From Lentisphaeria bacterium (GTDB lineage Bacteria; Verrucomicrobiota; Lentisphaeria; Victivallales; Victivallaceae), in contig CP091727.1 in the NCBI GenBank assembly GCA_022009855.1, positions 620,001 to 684,000 on the forward strand: DNA of 64,000 nt, read 5' to 3'. Positions 29,645-38,704 of this stretch are shown in pieces (the stretch's first letter is position 1; every line of letters starts with the position of its first letter). The position numbers were made by a program, and so were the translations under genes. The notes beneath the pieces were generated by a model that did no database searches, was not told the DNA's origin, and was given only the letters and a program-made list of their open reading frames with translations.

Positions 29645-30592
29645 ATGAGAAACAAAAAATGGTTGATACATTCATCATTCACCTTGGTGGAAGTTGTCAT
29701 TGCGATAGTTGTTCTGGCTGTTGTTGCCGGTCTGATTCTCTGGAAAACCGGAATGCTCAGTACCCCGGAAGAAAGAATGAAATCTGTCTGGGATGAAATT
29801 CAGGAAATCGAACGTTCTTATTCAGGAGAAGGTCCGTATGCTGTTTATGTGAAGATTGTAAAACTTAATTTGAGGAGGACTCCGCCGGAATTTGCACAGG
29901 AGGTTTCAATCTATGCGAATGCTCTCTGCGAAATGGCAAACCTTGAATATAAGGCTGGTCGTGAAGACTGGCTGGAGGCAGTTACCAATGCGTTGTGGGG
30001 AGAAACCGAACGACGTAACAACGAATATGCGCGTTGCATCTCAACGGCGCAGGAAGCGCGAAAAAATATTTACATCATGGCAGAATCCGGCAACAGTTAC
30101 AATAATGCACTGAATTTGTGGAAAGAAGAACGGTACGAGGAAGCGCTAGCCGAGGGTAAAAAAGCTGCGGAATTGGGTTCTCCCCACGCTGTCTATTTCC
30201 TTGCCTGGGCCTACATGTTCGGTCCGGAGACCATTCAATCTCCTGCCAATGCTTATCGATACTCCAAGCAGCTTGCCGATGCAGAGTATCCGGATGGGAA
30301 CTACTTGCTTGGAATTTGCTATCACAGGGGAATGGGTTGTGAAAAAGATGACTTTGCCAGCCTTACGCATTTGCGTAAAGCGGTTGAAAATCGCCATGCG
30401 GAAGCGGAGTATCTGTTGGGACTGATGTATCTGGCTGGATGCGGGGTGGAACGCAACGATAATTCCAGACAGGAAGGCATGCGCCTGCTTTCTCTCGCGG
30501 CCCAGGATGGTTGTGAAGAAGCTGAAGCATTTCTGAAAAATCCTGTTGACGCCAATAATCCTTTACTGCATTCTTCCATTTCAGAAAAATAA
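29645..30592 (+). CDS. Pilin-like N-terminus fused to Sel1 repeats
   Basis: MRNKKWLIHSSFTLVEVVIAIVVLAVVAGLILWK has the FTLVE start and hydrophobic helix of type IV pilin-like proteins, so it may be cleaved and methylated by prepilin peptidase. A helical region follows, then about four Sel1-type repeats (residues 155-305: AAELGSPHAVYFLAWAYMFG, YPDGNYLLGICYHRGMG, HAEAEYLLGLMYLAGCGV, CEEAEAFL). 315 residues, intact. Sel1 repeats bind protein partners; with this anchor they would face outwards. The Sel1 protein at 36654 has a normal signal peptide instead. Confidence 0.75.
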   Translation: MRNKKWLIHSSFTLVEVVIAIVVLAVVAGLILWKTGMLSTPEERMKSVWDEIQEIERSYSGEGPYAVYVKIVKLNLRRTPPEFAQEVSIYANALCEMANLEYKAGREDWLEAVTNALWGETERRNNEYARCISTAQEARKNIYIMAESGNSYNNALNLWKEERYEEALAEGKKAAELGSPHAVYFLAWAYMFGPETIQSPANAYRYSKQLADAEYPDGNYLLGICYHRGMGCEKDDFASLTHLRKAVENRHAEAEYLLGLMYLAGCGVERNDNSRQEGMRLLSLAAQDGCEEAEAFLKNPVDANNPLLHSSISEK

Positions 30593-30605
30593 ATATCGGG
30601 GGATT

Positions 30606-30908
30606 ATGAAAAAGTTGTTTGGGGGGATTACAGCCGTAATATTTTTGTCACTATCTGTACAAGCCGGATCCGTTTCCCTTCCTGTTGGTTCGGCAAAATT
30701 GCTGAAGACAATCGTTAAAATAACAGAATCTGGTGGTAAGGCAACAAAAGACGTTCTCAAAAACAATGCGGTTCGAAGGGTCGCTGTCCTTTCAACGAAA
30801 CAACAATCCGGTAATCAAAAATCCGGCAAATCCAGATGGCTCTGGGTTTTGCTGGTAGTTGCAGGAGGTTATGGCGTATTTTGTTTTATCAATCGATATT
30901 CGGAGTAG
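30606..30908 (+). CDS. Small exported or membrane protein
   Basis: 100 residues with signal-like MKKLFGGITAVIFLSLSVQAGS and a second hydrophobic helix near the C-terminus (WLWVLLVVAGGYGVFCFI). The middle is lysine-rich and polar. Reads like a bitopic protein with a periplasmic middle. No family recognised. GGGGATT before the ATG acts as ribosome site. Confidence 0.65.
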   Translation: MKKLFGGITAVIFLSLSVQAGSVSLPVGSAKLLKTIVKITESGGKATKDVLKNNAVRRVAVLSTKQQSGNQKSGKSRWLWVLLVVAGGYGVFCFINRYSE

Positions 30909-30914
30909 AAATAA

Positions 30915-31088
30915 ATGAAAATATCCCATTGGTTTGCATACACACTCGGAATAATTGGATTAATCATGATTATTTCCGGTTGTCTTCAAGGTGAACCGGC
31001 TAATCAACGGGGACCATGCGTGGATTAGGTTGGGGATTGTTTTGTACCGCAGCTTTTATGATTTCATGTAGCAAGTATGATAAGTAAT
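30915..31088 (+). CDS. Small lipoprotein-like or membrane peptide, frameshifted
   Basis: MKISHWFAYTLGIIGLIMIISGCLQGEPANQ has a lipobox-like IISGC. The frame closes at 31028, but one base change near 31015 would extend it through RGLGWGLFCTAAFMISCSKYDK to TAA 31086-31088, overlapping the next start by 12 bases. About 57 residues if joined. Function unknown. Confidence 0.45.
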
Positions 31089-31922
31089 CTGTATAGATCC
31101 ATTTTGAATTTGATTATTGTTTGCAGCGGAAGCGGTTGCATTTTTGTTCCTCAATACCGGGTCACACTTCAGCGTAATCATGATGACGGCTTCCTGCATA
31201 CGTTATGGGTGCATGATGGAACCGGCAATGTGTCATCGTTAGAGTATTATGCGTACGTTTCTTCTTATTTGCTGAAACCGCTTGAATACCGGGATGATGT
31301 TATCAAATTGGAATGGCTTGATGCGGGAGATGAACCGGTATTCTTCGACCTGTTCCGAAATGGGAAACGGTATCTGCTGATTCACGATTTCGGTGGCAGT
31401 AATTACGGTCCGTATCATCTGCGAGTGATTGAATTCGATGCGGACGGCTGGCGACAGATTTATTATGGCCCCACTGGAGAAATACCACGTCTGGATGATG
31501 TGAATGGAGATGGCCGGTTTGAGTTCAGGCATTTTGATGATTTTTCTACTCCATTGGCAACCATGAATCCTTGTGGAGTTTTGGTTCTCGCGTATTCCAA
31601 TGGCAAGTTAATGCCGGATAGAGAGTTGAATAAAAAAGTGCCGATGACTTCGGAAGATCTGTCTGCATTGGCAGAAAAGTATAAAAAATTTATCCATGAA
31701 TTCGGATGCGCTTCCTCCGATAACGGGGAAGATGTCAAGGCGTATTTCGTCAAAGAAACGCTGATTGATCTCCTGTATGGTGGTAACTGGCATCAATGTG
31801 ATCAAGTTATTCAATATTTGAAGTACGATCCTGCTTCTGGAGAACAATTGAAAACAAAAATTCTTGAAGAAGTTCAGAAATCTCCATACTATGTTTTCAT
31901 CAGTAATTTGAATCGTCAATAA
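31077..31922 (+). CDS. Putative exported protein, FG-GAP/VCBS-like pattern
   Basis: 281 residues. The N-terminus MISNLYRSILNLIIVCSGSGC looks like a lipoprotein signal with a late Cys. Residues 90-180 include YLLIHDFGGSNYGPYHLRVIEFDADGWRQIYYG and LDDVNGDGRFEFRHFDDF, where DVNGDGRFE is an EF-hand-like calcium loop seen in repeat-in-propeller proteins. The C-terminus is helical. No firm family. It lies between small membrane genes and the ankyrin gene and is probably part of the same transcript. Confidence 0.6.
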   Translation: MISNLYRSILNLIIVCSGSGCIFVPQYRVTLQRNHDDGFLHTLWVHDGTGNVSSLEYYAYVSSYLLKPLEYRDDVIKLEWLDAGDEPVFFDLFRNGKRYLLIHDFGGSNYGPYHLRVIEFDADGWRQIYYGPTGEIPRLDDVNGDGRFEFRHFDDFSTPLATMNPCGVLVLAYSNGKLMPDRELNKKVPMTSEDLSALAEKYKKFIHEFGCASSDNGEDVKAYFVKETLIDLLYGGNWHQCDQVIQYLKYDPASGEQLKTKILEEVQKSPYYVFISNLNRQ

Positions 31923-31943
31923 CGCACAGCAAGGAGGAAAAAA

Positions 31944-33051
31944 ATGGCAAGTTTTAAATTTAGTTGCCCTCATTGTGGAAAACATGTCGAAGCAGAGGAA
32001 GAATGGGAAGGCTTGGGAGCCGAATGTCCTCACTGCCAAAATACAATTCACATTCCGCAAAAGTTTTCTATTGAAGGAGCAGATGTGCAAGGAGTTCCCT
32101 TTAAGCGTTCTTTGCCAAAGCAAAATGGTAATATTGTTGATAAAATCGGCAATACTTCCAGCAAAAGATTCTCTGCAATTCTTATGAAAGGACTATTTTT
32201 TATTCTGGGGACTACATTTGGCGGAACAGTTGCCTGTACCGTTTTTATATGGGGAGGATTCCATAGTACAATTGTCGGTGTAACCTCCACCAGTCCTACT
32301 GCTCTTAAAGAGGAAGTTCATAATGTTTCTTTTAATACTATTGAAAAAGATCTTCCTCCTGGAAGACCTAGTGAACATCTTTTAAATTATGCGGGCAAAG
32401 GCGATTTAGAGGTTGTAAAATATATTATTGAGAAATATAGAATTGATCCCAATCGCCCGCGTACAGAAAATGGAGGGACTGCATTATATCAAGCAGCTCG
32501 TAATGGATATTCCGATATTGTAGCCTATTTACTCAACAAAGGAGCAGATCCAAATATTACTAATAATTCGAATGTCACACCTCTTTTTATTGCGGTAAGC
32601 AATGGTCATGAAGAGGTTGTAAAATTGTTGGTAGAAAAAGGAGCAGATCCAAATATTGCTAATAATTCGAATGTCACACCTCTTTTTTGTTGCGGCAAGC
32701 GATGGTCATGAAGAGGTTGTAAAATTGTTGGTAGAAAAGGAGCAGATCCGAATATTATTAATAGTTATGGAGATTCATCTCATCTTGCGGCTGCCCAAAG
32801 AGGTCATTGGGAGATCGTAAAACTATTAATTGCAAAAAGGTGCAAATATTCATCAACAAACCAAACAGAAAGAAAACTTACTTCATATCGCAGCAAAAAA
32901 TGATAAAAAGGAAGTCATAAAATATTTATTGGAGATCGGGGTTCCGCCATGGAAACAGGATTTCACCGGTAGAATGCCACATAATTATGTTCGTGATCCG
33001 GAGTGTCAACGTCTCTTGAAGGACGCTATATTATACGGAGAACTTGAATAA
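31944..33051 (+). CDS. Zinc-ribbon, transmembrane, ankyrin-repeat protein
   Basis: AAGGAGGAAAAA precedes ATG 31944. FSCPHCGKHVEAEEEWEGLGAECPHCQ is an MJ0042-type zinc ribbon; one TM helix follows (MKGLFFILGTTFGGTVACTVFIW), then at least five ankyrin repeats (GGTALYQAARNGYSDIVAYLLNKGADPN, VTPLFIAVSNGHEEVVKLLVEKGADPN and more). Frame corrections near 32685 (T6), 32737 (A4) and 32836 (A5) keep the repeats in register to ILYGELE. About 368 residues. Two neighbouring repeats are nearly identical at DNA level (near 32540-32640 and 32640-32740), so repeat number may vary. Confidence 0.75.
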
Positions 33052-33115
33052 TGCGAATTGCTTAGTTAGTTGAACTTGTCTATGCCAGAAAATTCTGTCC
33101 AATATGAGGGAAAAT

Positions 33116-33823
33116 ATGGAATGTCAAATATGCCATAATGAAGTTCCAGATAATTTTAAATTCTGTACAATTTGTGGAACAAAACTGCCTGAGCAATTAC
33201 CTGGCAATAGCAGCTTTGTTTTTAAATGCCCCTTCTGCAAACAGAAAATTGAAGCGGAGGACGCGCAAATTGGCCTTCATGTGGAATGTCCTTCTTGTAA
33301 TCGGGAAATTACAGTTGCAAAGCAAATGGAGATACCAAAAGTGTATCCAAATATTACGGAATCAAATATTCCGGTCGGAGGGAATGGATTGAGAATTGGG
33401 AGAGCCAGTTTTGCGTTATGGTTACTTCATTGTACATCCATGATTATTGTAATCTGCTTCTTCGTTTTCCTTTTTATTCAGCAGATGTTCCTATCAAGAA
33501 TATTGATTACTTCTGCTTGCATCATTCTCTTGTCAGTGGCTTTGGTTGCGGAAATAACGAGACTGCATGATGTGGAAGTATCGCCAACAAAGAAAACGGT
33601 GATAATGCTTCTTTCCGGTCTGGGCGCTTTCAGTTGCATACTATTGTTGCTGCTTCGGGAAGCACATCCTATATTGGCTGGAACCTTGGCAGTAATTCTG
33701 GCTTTGTGGGGAGTATGGTTATTGATTTTATGTTTTCTTCCTGGGACACGAGGGAAAAACCGTTATGGAGAACCTCCCGGTTATTCCATGAAGATTCTTG
33801 ACTTGAATTCATTTTTGAAGTAA
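33116..33823 (+). CDS. Double zinc ribbon plus DUF805-like membrane protein
   Basis: GAGGG at 33106-33110 selects ATG 33116 over 33104. MECQICHNEVPDNFKFCTICGTKL and FKCPFCKQKIEAEDAQIGLHVECPSCNREI are two zinc ribbons. The rest is DUF805-like: LRIGRASFALWLLHC, four TM segments, AEITRLHDVEVSP and PGTRGKNRYGEPPGYSMK. 235 residues, intact. Paralogue of 28639-29128 with the ribbons added. Cytosolic metal or nucleic-acid sensing by the ribbons is possible; not shown. Confidence 0.75.
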   Translation: MECQICHNEVPDNFKFCTICGTKLPEQLPGNSSFVFKCPFCKQKIEAEDAQIGLHVECPSCNREITVAKQMEIPKVYPNITESNIPVGGNGLRIGRASFALWLLHCTSMIIVICFFVFLFIQQMFLSRILITSACIILLSVALVAEITRLHDVEVSPTKKTVIMLLSGLGAFSCILLLLLREAHPILAGTLAVILALWGVWLLILCFLPGTRGKNRYGEPPGYSMKILDLNSFLK

Positions 33824-33844
33824 TTCTGAGAAAAGGTGCAAATC

Positions 33845-34353
33845 ATGATTACATTTTTTTGTGGCAACTGTGGGAAGAAATTAGAATCAGAAGAAAAGTA
33901 TCAGGGAATGAACGTTGAATGTCCTTATTGCAAAACAAGCAGTTTCATTCCTGTTCCACAACGTGGGAAAAGAATATCTAGCCGCCTTTCTGAGATTACA
34001 AAAAACATCCATTGGGAATGGGAAGCGTGGTGTTGATTGTGCTGCTGTTGCTTTTTGTCGTTATCGTGAATTTGTCTCAGATGAATGAAGCTGCTCAATA
34101 TGAAAACTCATCAAATTCAGCAAGATCATACACACCTTCCTACAATCGCTCATCTAGCAGTAGTTCGGTAGACTTTTATTCCTCGAATTATTCTCCAAAT
34201 TCAAGAATGACCACACTTTCAAGCGAGTTTGGTTCTAAGGAAGCCTTGGAAGAAACACTTCGGTTTGTTAAAAGTCAAAGGATTCAAAGAGAGCAGCCCA
34301 ATGCGATTCATCATTATGATTCCGATGGATACATTCGAGGCTATTCGAAGTAA
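33845..34353 (+). CDS. Zinc-ribbon membrane protein, frameshifted
   Basis: MITFFCGNCGKKLESEEKYQGMNVECPYCKTSSFIPVP is an MJ0042-type ribbon. The frame closes at 34036; shifting near 34015 continues with MGSVVLIVLLLLFVVIVNLSQ (TM) and a Ser/Tyr-rich linker (SYTPSYNRSSSSSSVDFYSSNY), ending HHYDSDGYIRGYSK. About 169 residues. The ribbon matches those at 31944 and 33116, so these are a family expansion within the element. Nothing recognisable lies at 34354-34553 except a weak hairpin near 34410-34440. Confidence 0.6.
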
Positions 34354-34553
34354 ATATTCTGTTTCATCTGTTTATTTGTCTTTGTTTAGAAAAAATTATT
34401 CTGCTCCTCGGAGTTTTTCAGACTTCGGGGAGTTCTTTCAATATGGAGACAGGTTCGATCGAATGGCATTGATAAGGATATGCAAGTATATTATACATAA
34501 TGGGATATTGAATAAATATCCTTTCTGTTCATATCAAAAACAAAGGTCGAACT

Positions 34554-34685
34554 ATGAAAATAAAACATCATTCCAGAAAGTCGAAGTACTCACTTCGTTC
34601 CACACGTCAGCATGCAGTACAGGTCGGTTCAAAACCTCTTGATACCTCCTCCCTGTGGCTGCGCAACGAAATCCGCCGGAAATGA
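34554..34685 (+). CDS. Small basic hypothetical protein
   Basis: AAAGG lies six bases before ATG 34554; 43 residues, rich in Lys, Arg, Ser and His (MKIKHHSRKSKYSLRSTRQH ... LRNEIRRK). The last codons overlap a 36-bp repeat also found at 37469-37505, so the C-terminus may be repeat-derived. No family. Confidence 0.4.
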   Translation: MKIKHHSRKSKYSLRSTRQHAVQVGSKPLDTSSLWLRNEIRRK

Positions 34686-34702
34686 GCATCGCGTCCGTTG
34701 GA
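34667..34702 (+). repeat. 36-bp direct repeat, left copy
   Basis: CGAAATCCGCCGGA..TGAGCATCGCGTCCG pattern shared with 37469-37505; the copies flank the ankyrin and Sel1 genes. Differences are one indel and two or three substitutions. Confidence 0.65.
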
Positions 34703-34778
34703 AGCCCTTATCGTTGATTGCCAAATTGAAAAACGGCTGGAAGAACTATCCTCAATAACTTCGGAATGCAATGTTTAA

Positions 34779-36657
34779 ATGGAAAACGAGCAATACCATT
34801 CATCCCTCGCTCTCCGTGAACGAAAAACGGTAAAAAAAGTTGCCTTCATCTTGGATCATGGTGCTGACATCAATCAGAAAGATCAGGATGGGAATGTGAT
34901 TCTGCATGATGTGCTGAAACATCGATATTCCATAAAGACCATCCAGAGATTGCTGAATGCCGGTGCAGATGTCAATGCCCGTAATCATGATGGAAGTACT
35001 CCACTGCTTGTACTTTTACAACAATTGAACAGTGTTTTACATCCGGGGAGTGATGATCCTGATTACATCCCTTTCCCGGACTCTTCGGAAGAGAAGAACA
35101 TTCAACATACAGAATGTGATGCGGAATCATTCTTTACTGAAGCGATACCGCTACTTTTAAATGCCGGAGCCGATGTCAATATCTGCAATAATCATGATGA
35201 TACCCCGCTGATTATCGCCTGCCGGTATGGTGGTTCAACGATTCAGAAGATGCTGATTGCGGCCGGAGCTGATGTCAATTACAGAGATGGGAATGGTGTT
35301 ACTCCTTTAATGGGAATACTTCGGAATTTTCCTGACGGTTTGGGGTTATTTAAAGACTTTGAACACAAAGGATTTGTTTCTGTATTGCCCAAAGAGCAAC
35401 TGCTGCAATATCTCAAGGTCAGGCTTGATACGGCAGAAGAAATAACCGCAAACTTTCTTGATTATGCCAACACAAGTGAACGGTCTTTGCGGCTTCTTGA
35501 AGCATTTTACGATCTTCAATCTGTTACCGGAGTAAAAGTTCTGCTGGCAGCCGGAGCCGATGTCAATGCAAAGGGATATCTATGGACGAACCCCTTTGAT
35601 GTATGCGGTTCGGCACAATATCTATACTTATAACATCACACAGTTGCTTGAAGCCGGGGCATATCCCGATGCCAAAGATGTTTACGGCAGAACGGTTTTG
35701 CATTTTCTTGCCGAACGTCAACCCCAATTCCGTTTAAAGTTCCTTGAGGCATTACGCGAAGCTCCGGTGACGACAGATCAATTCGGCTACGCACCATGGG
35801 CTTACTGGTGTTTGCAGGGTACTCATTTACTCTTCGGGTATCGTACTTGCAATGATATTCTTGCTGCTGATTTGCAGAATTTTCAGCCTGAACACTCTCC
35901 GGCTGATCCGACCTTTCAGATGATGCTGGATCGTGCTGAAATTTTACTGGAGCAAGGCGGCGATCTTCAGCTGATGCGTTCTGAATTTGTCAAAGCTGAA
36001 AATGAAGTTCCGCCACAGGAAGATGAACACTTCCGTTACTTTAATTTTCCAAGTGTGTTTGCTCTGATACTTTACAAAAATTTCAATCCCCACGCTAAAG
36101 AACTGCGGCTTGCGGATCGTGATTACGGCAGATTCTATTTCCTGTACAGTAAATTGCAGGGAAATGATGAAACGTTGCTGACAAAGGCGATTGCATGGAA
36201 TCCATATTGTGCCGCTTACTGGTTTGAGTATGCTGAATTGCTGAAACAGCAGGATAATTTACAAAGATTGCGGGAAGTGCTTGGACAAATGTTTGAATTT
36301 CTCAATGATCGCCAGGACATCGGAACAGCATATCAGTATCTTGGCTATTATTATGAACAACAGAAAATGTACGAACTTGCGGCTTGTTTATACCGCTTCA
36401 GCATGGTATATGATGGCAATGATTTTGCGGCAAGAGATAAACTTGCTGAACTTTCCTGTGCCAGTGGAATCAATTTCAAGTATCGTCACTGGGATATGGC
36501 AAAAGTAAAACAACAACTACTAAAACATCATATTCCCATAGGTGTCGATAAGGCGATTTTGGATTTTGCATGTCGGCTGCATGAACAAGCTGAAGCAAAA
36601 GGCGCAGAAGAGCTCATATGGTATTTTAAATCTATTTGTATGGAGGGTGAAAAATGA
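34779..36657 (+). CDS. Ankyrin-repeat protein with helical/TPR-like C-terminal region
   Basis: Ankyrin repeats at the N-terminus (FILDHGADINQKDQDGNVILHDVLKHR, RLLNAGADVNARNHDGSTPLL, PLLLNAGADVNICNNHDDTPLIIACRYGG, MLIAAGADVNYRDGNG). After a frame correction near 35572 they continue in register as DIYGRTPLMYAVRHN and LLEAGAYPDAKDVYGRTVLHFLAE. The C-terminal 300 residues are helical with paired motifs (ELLKQQDNLQRLREVLGQMFEFLND, GTAYQYLGYYYEQQKMYELAACLYRFS) resembling tetratricopeptide repeats. About 625 residues, no signal peptide. Stop overlaps the next gene by 4 bp. Probably a scaffold or partner-binding protein. Confidence 0.8.
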
Positions 36658-37450
36658 AAAAAATGATCGTTGCAGTTGTTTGTTTTGCGTTTGCAATCGG
36701 TGTGGTCTGCGGAAACTCGGAGATTGAAAACTATCGCAAGGCGGCTGAACAGGGCGATGCCGTGGCGCAGCGCAAACTGGGGTATCGTTATGGCAACGGT
36801 ATCGGCGTCAAGCAGGATCACGCAGAAGCGTTCAAGTGGTATCGCAAAGCTGCTGAACAGGGGGGATGCCAAAGGCCAACATAATCTTGGGTATTGTTAC
36901 GCAAACGGTTTGGGTGTCAAACAGAATCACGCTGAGGCGGTTAAATGGTATCGCAAAGCCGCAGAACAGGGTTGGGCATATTCGCAATTCAATCTCGGCA
37001 ATTGTTATTACATGGGAAAAGGTGTCAAACAGGATTATACCGAAGCAGTAAAAGTGGATTCGTAAAGCCGCCGATAACGGCGATACAACGGCTCAATATG
37101 CTCTCGCAATTTGTTATGCCGAGGGGCATGGCGTGAAACAGGACGTTTCCGAAGTGGTAAAATGGCTCCGTAAAGCCGCTGAACAAGGTTTCGTTGATGC
37201 GCAATTCAAGTTGGCGCAAGGATATGCAACGGGGGAACTGGGTTTACCGACCGATTATACAGAATCTGCGAAATGGCTTGAACTTGCCGCGAAACAAGGT
37301 CATGTGGAAGCGCAATATATGCTGGGCTGTTATTATAAATACGGCTACGGAGTGGAGAAATCCGCCGAACAAGCCGATTTCTGGTTCCGCAAGGTTGCTG
37401 AACAGGGGTACAAATTACCGGAAGAAGCGTTGAAGAACAACAAAGAGTGA
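36654..37450 (+). CDS. Secreted Sel1-repeat protein
   Basis: Signal peptide MKKMIVAVVCFAFAIGVVCG, then six or seven Sel1 repeats of 36 residues (YRKAAEQGDAVAQRKLGYRYGNGIGVKQDHAEAFKW and so on) to ALKNNKE. Corrections at a G6 run (36860-36865) and near 37053 (A4) keep all repeats in one frame, giving about 264 residues. The overlapping ATGA with the ankyrin gene implies coupling. Sel1 proteins usually mediate protein-protein contacts; this one would be periplasmic or secreted. Confidence 0.8.
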
Positions 37451-37468
37451 TTTTATGTGGGCGCGCAC

Positions 37469-37505
37469 CGAAATCCGCCGGAATATGAGCATCGCGTCCG
37501 CCGGA
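37469..37505 (+). repeat. 37-bp direct repeat, right copy
   Basis: Counterpart of 34667-34702, located 19 bp after the Sel1 stop. The remaining 260 bp up to the DUF3791 gene contains a promoter-like site but no recognisable gene. Confidence 0.65.
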
Positions 37506-37623
37506 AAACGATCATGATACTGGCCGGAGTTCTATGAAGAAGAGTGAAGAGATGTGATCTGCCATTGGGTGCTCAAAATATCGGCATTTTATGGTTAACT
37601 GTTCCGGTTAAGTGATCGCATGC

Positions 37624-37651
37624 TTGACAAATGGCGAATCCATGCTAATTT
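37624..37651 (+). promoter_or_regulatory. Promoter-like site before the DUF3791/DUF3990 cassette
   Basis: TTGACA (37624-37629), 16-base spacer and TAATTT (37646-37651). GGTTAA occurs twice just upstream (near 37593 and 37604), which could be regulator contacts for an autoregulated cassette. Confidence 0.4.
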
Positions 37652-37765
37652 TATCCTACATCGCTTTCCGCTTAGTATGAGTTTTTCACCGAACTCAACT
37701 TTTGAAACAGCTCAAATGAATTACTTGGTCAAGAATGAGTATATTTGAGTTGAGGAGCTTATGAT

Positions 37766-37969
37766 ATGAGTGAATTGTCATTTCAAACATTCTGCATCGA
37801 GTTTTACAGCAGACATATACAGAAAACCGGCCCGGAAGTGTATGACTTGTTCCAGAAAAGCGGGCTTTTGAAGATGCTGGAAACGGACTATGAGGACTTG
37901 CATGGCATGGGTATGGAAGCCCTTATGCAATTCTTTGATGAATACCTTGCAAAGGAACTGGAAAAATGA
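37766..37969 (+). CDS. DUF3791 protein (putative antitoxin-like), first copy
   Basis: 67 residues after GAGGAG. Helical; YDLFQKSGLLKMLETDYEDLHGMGMEALMQFFDEYL follows the DUF3791 pattern of a short helical domain with 'Y..L...G...L...Y..LH..G...l..di...l'. Overlaps the DUF3990 start by 4 bp (ATGA). DUF3791 and DUF3990 genes commonly occur together and are viewed as a toxin-antitoxin-like set; that role is inferred. Confidence 0.7.
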   Translation: MSELSFQTFCIEFYSRHIQKTGPEVYDLFQKSGLLKMLETDYEDLHGMGMEALMQFFDEYLAKELEK

Positions 37970-38487
37970 AGCTGTATCATGGAGGACTTACCGCAGTAAA
38001 CTCTCCACGTATTATCCGCAGCGAAATCGGGCGGGATTTTGGTTTTGCATTCTACACGACCGATATCAAAGAACAAGCCGAACGCTGGGCTTACCGTCGT
38101 CAACGGGCCGCAATTCGTAATGGTTGCTCTTCCGTCCAAGCCATAGTTTCAGTTTTTGAATTTGATGAAGCCGCGTCCCGGAAAAATTTGGAATTTCTGG
38201 ACTTCCCGGAAGCAAATCTTGCCTGGCTTGATCTTGTTGTCGCCTGTCGCTCGGATTGTACCTTTACGCATGGCAAAGATGTGATTACAGGCAAGATCGC
38301 CAATGACAATGTCGGTGAAACCATCTCGTATGTCATCGCCGGAATCATGCGCAAAGAGGATGCGCTTGAAAGATTGAGATTTCAAAAGATCAACAATCAA
38401 GTTGCTTTCTGTTCGGAACGGGCTTTGGCGTATTTGAAATATGAATCCTGTTATACTGTTGCAAAGGTTTCCTATGATCGAGCATAA
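37966..38487 (+). CDS. DUF3990 protein, ADP-ribosyltransferase-like toxin candidate
   Basis: 173 residues, intact. MKLYHGGLTAVNSPRI, GRDFGFAFYTTDIKEQAERWAYRR and VSVFEFDEA match DUF3990, a relative of the ART fold: the YHG segment holds the NAD-binding His-Gly and the FYTT segment the second motif. DLVVACRSD and NDNVGETISYVIAGIMRKEDALERLRFQKINNQVAFCSERAL cover the C-terminal catalytic region. Flanked on both sides by DUF3791 genes with overlaps of 4 and 14 bp. Likely modifies a host protein or nucleic acid unless neutralised. Confidence 0.75.
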   Translation: MKLYHGGLTAVNSPRIIRSEIGRDFGFAFYTTDIKEQAERWAYRRQRAAIRNGCSSVQAIVSVFEFDEAASRKNLEFLDFPEANLAWLDLVVACRSDCTFTHGKDVITGKIANDNVGETISYVIAGIMRKEDALERLRFQKINNQVAFCSERALAYLKYESCYTVAKVSYDRA

Positions 38488-38704
38488 TTTAGTCAGAGCC
38501 ACAGTAATTCCGGAAATTGTTCGTCTGATTTGTAACTATTACAAGATTAGCGAAAAGGAAGCCCTGTGTCGTTTCTACAAATCGAAAACCGCCGCCAACT
38601 ATGCTGATGAAGAAACTGGAATTTACGGACAGTCCGCCCTCTACGTTGCCGGATTGTTTATAATGGAGCAGGACGGTGAGATTGATGAAAAACGTTTTGC
38701 ATAA
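38474..38704 (+). CDS. DUF3791 protein, second copy
   Basis: ATG 38474 (MIEHNLVRATVIPEIVRLIC) overlaps the DUF3990 gene by 14 bp. 76 residues. ISEKEALCRFYKSKTAANYADEETGIYGQSALYVAGLFIMEQDG is a typical DUF3791 sequence with the conserved 'FY.S.T...L.d...G...s...y' register. Clearly related in family but divergent from the first copy, so the two may have different jobs (for example toxin docking and neutralisation). Confidence 0.75.
   Translation: MIEHNLVRATVIPEIVRLICNYYKISEKEALCRFYKSKTAANYADEETGIYGQSALYVAGLFIMEQDGEIDEKRFA

Noticed and set aside
34229..34642. 137-codon frame on the plus strand
   Set aside because: Overlaps the end of the zinc-ribbon gene in another frame and has no ribosome site or family pattern.
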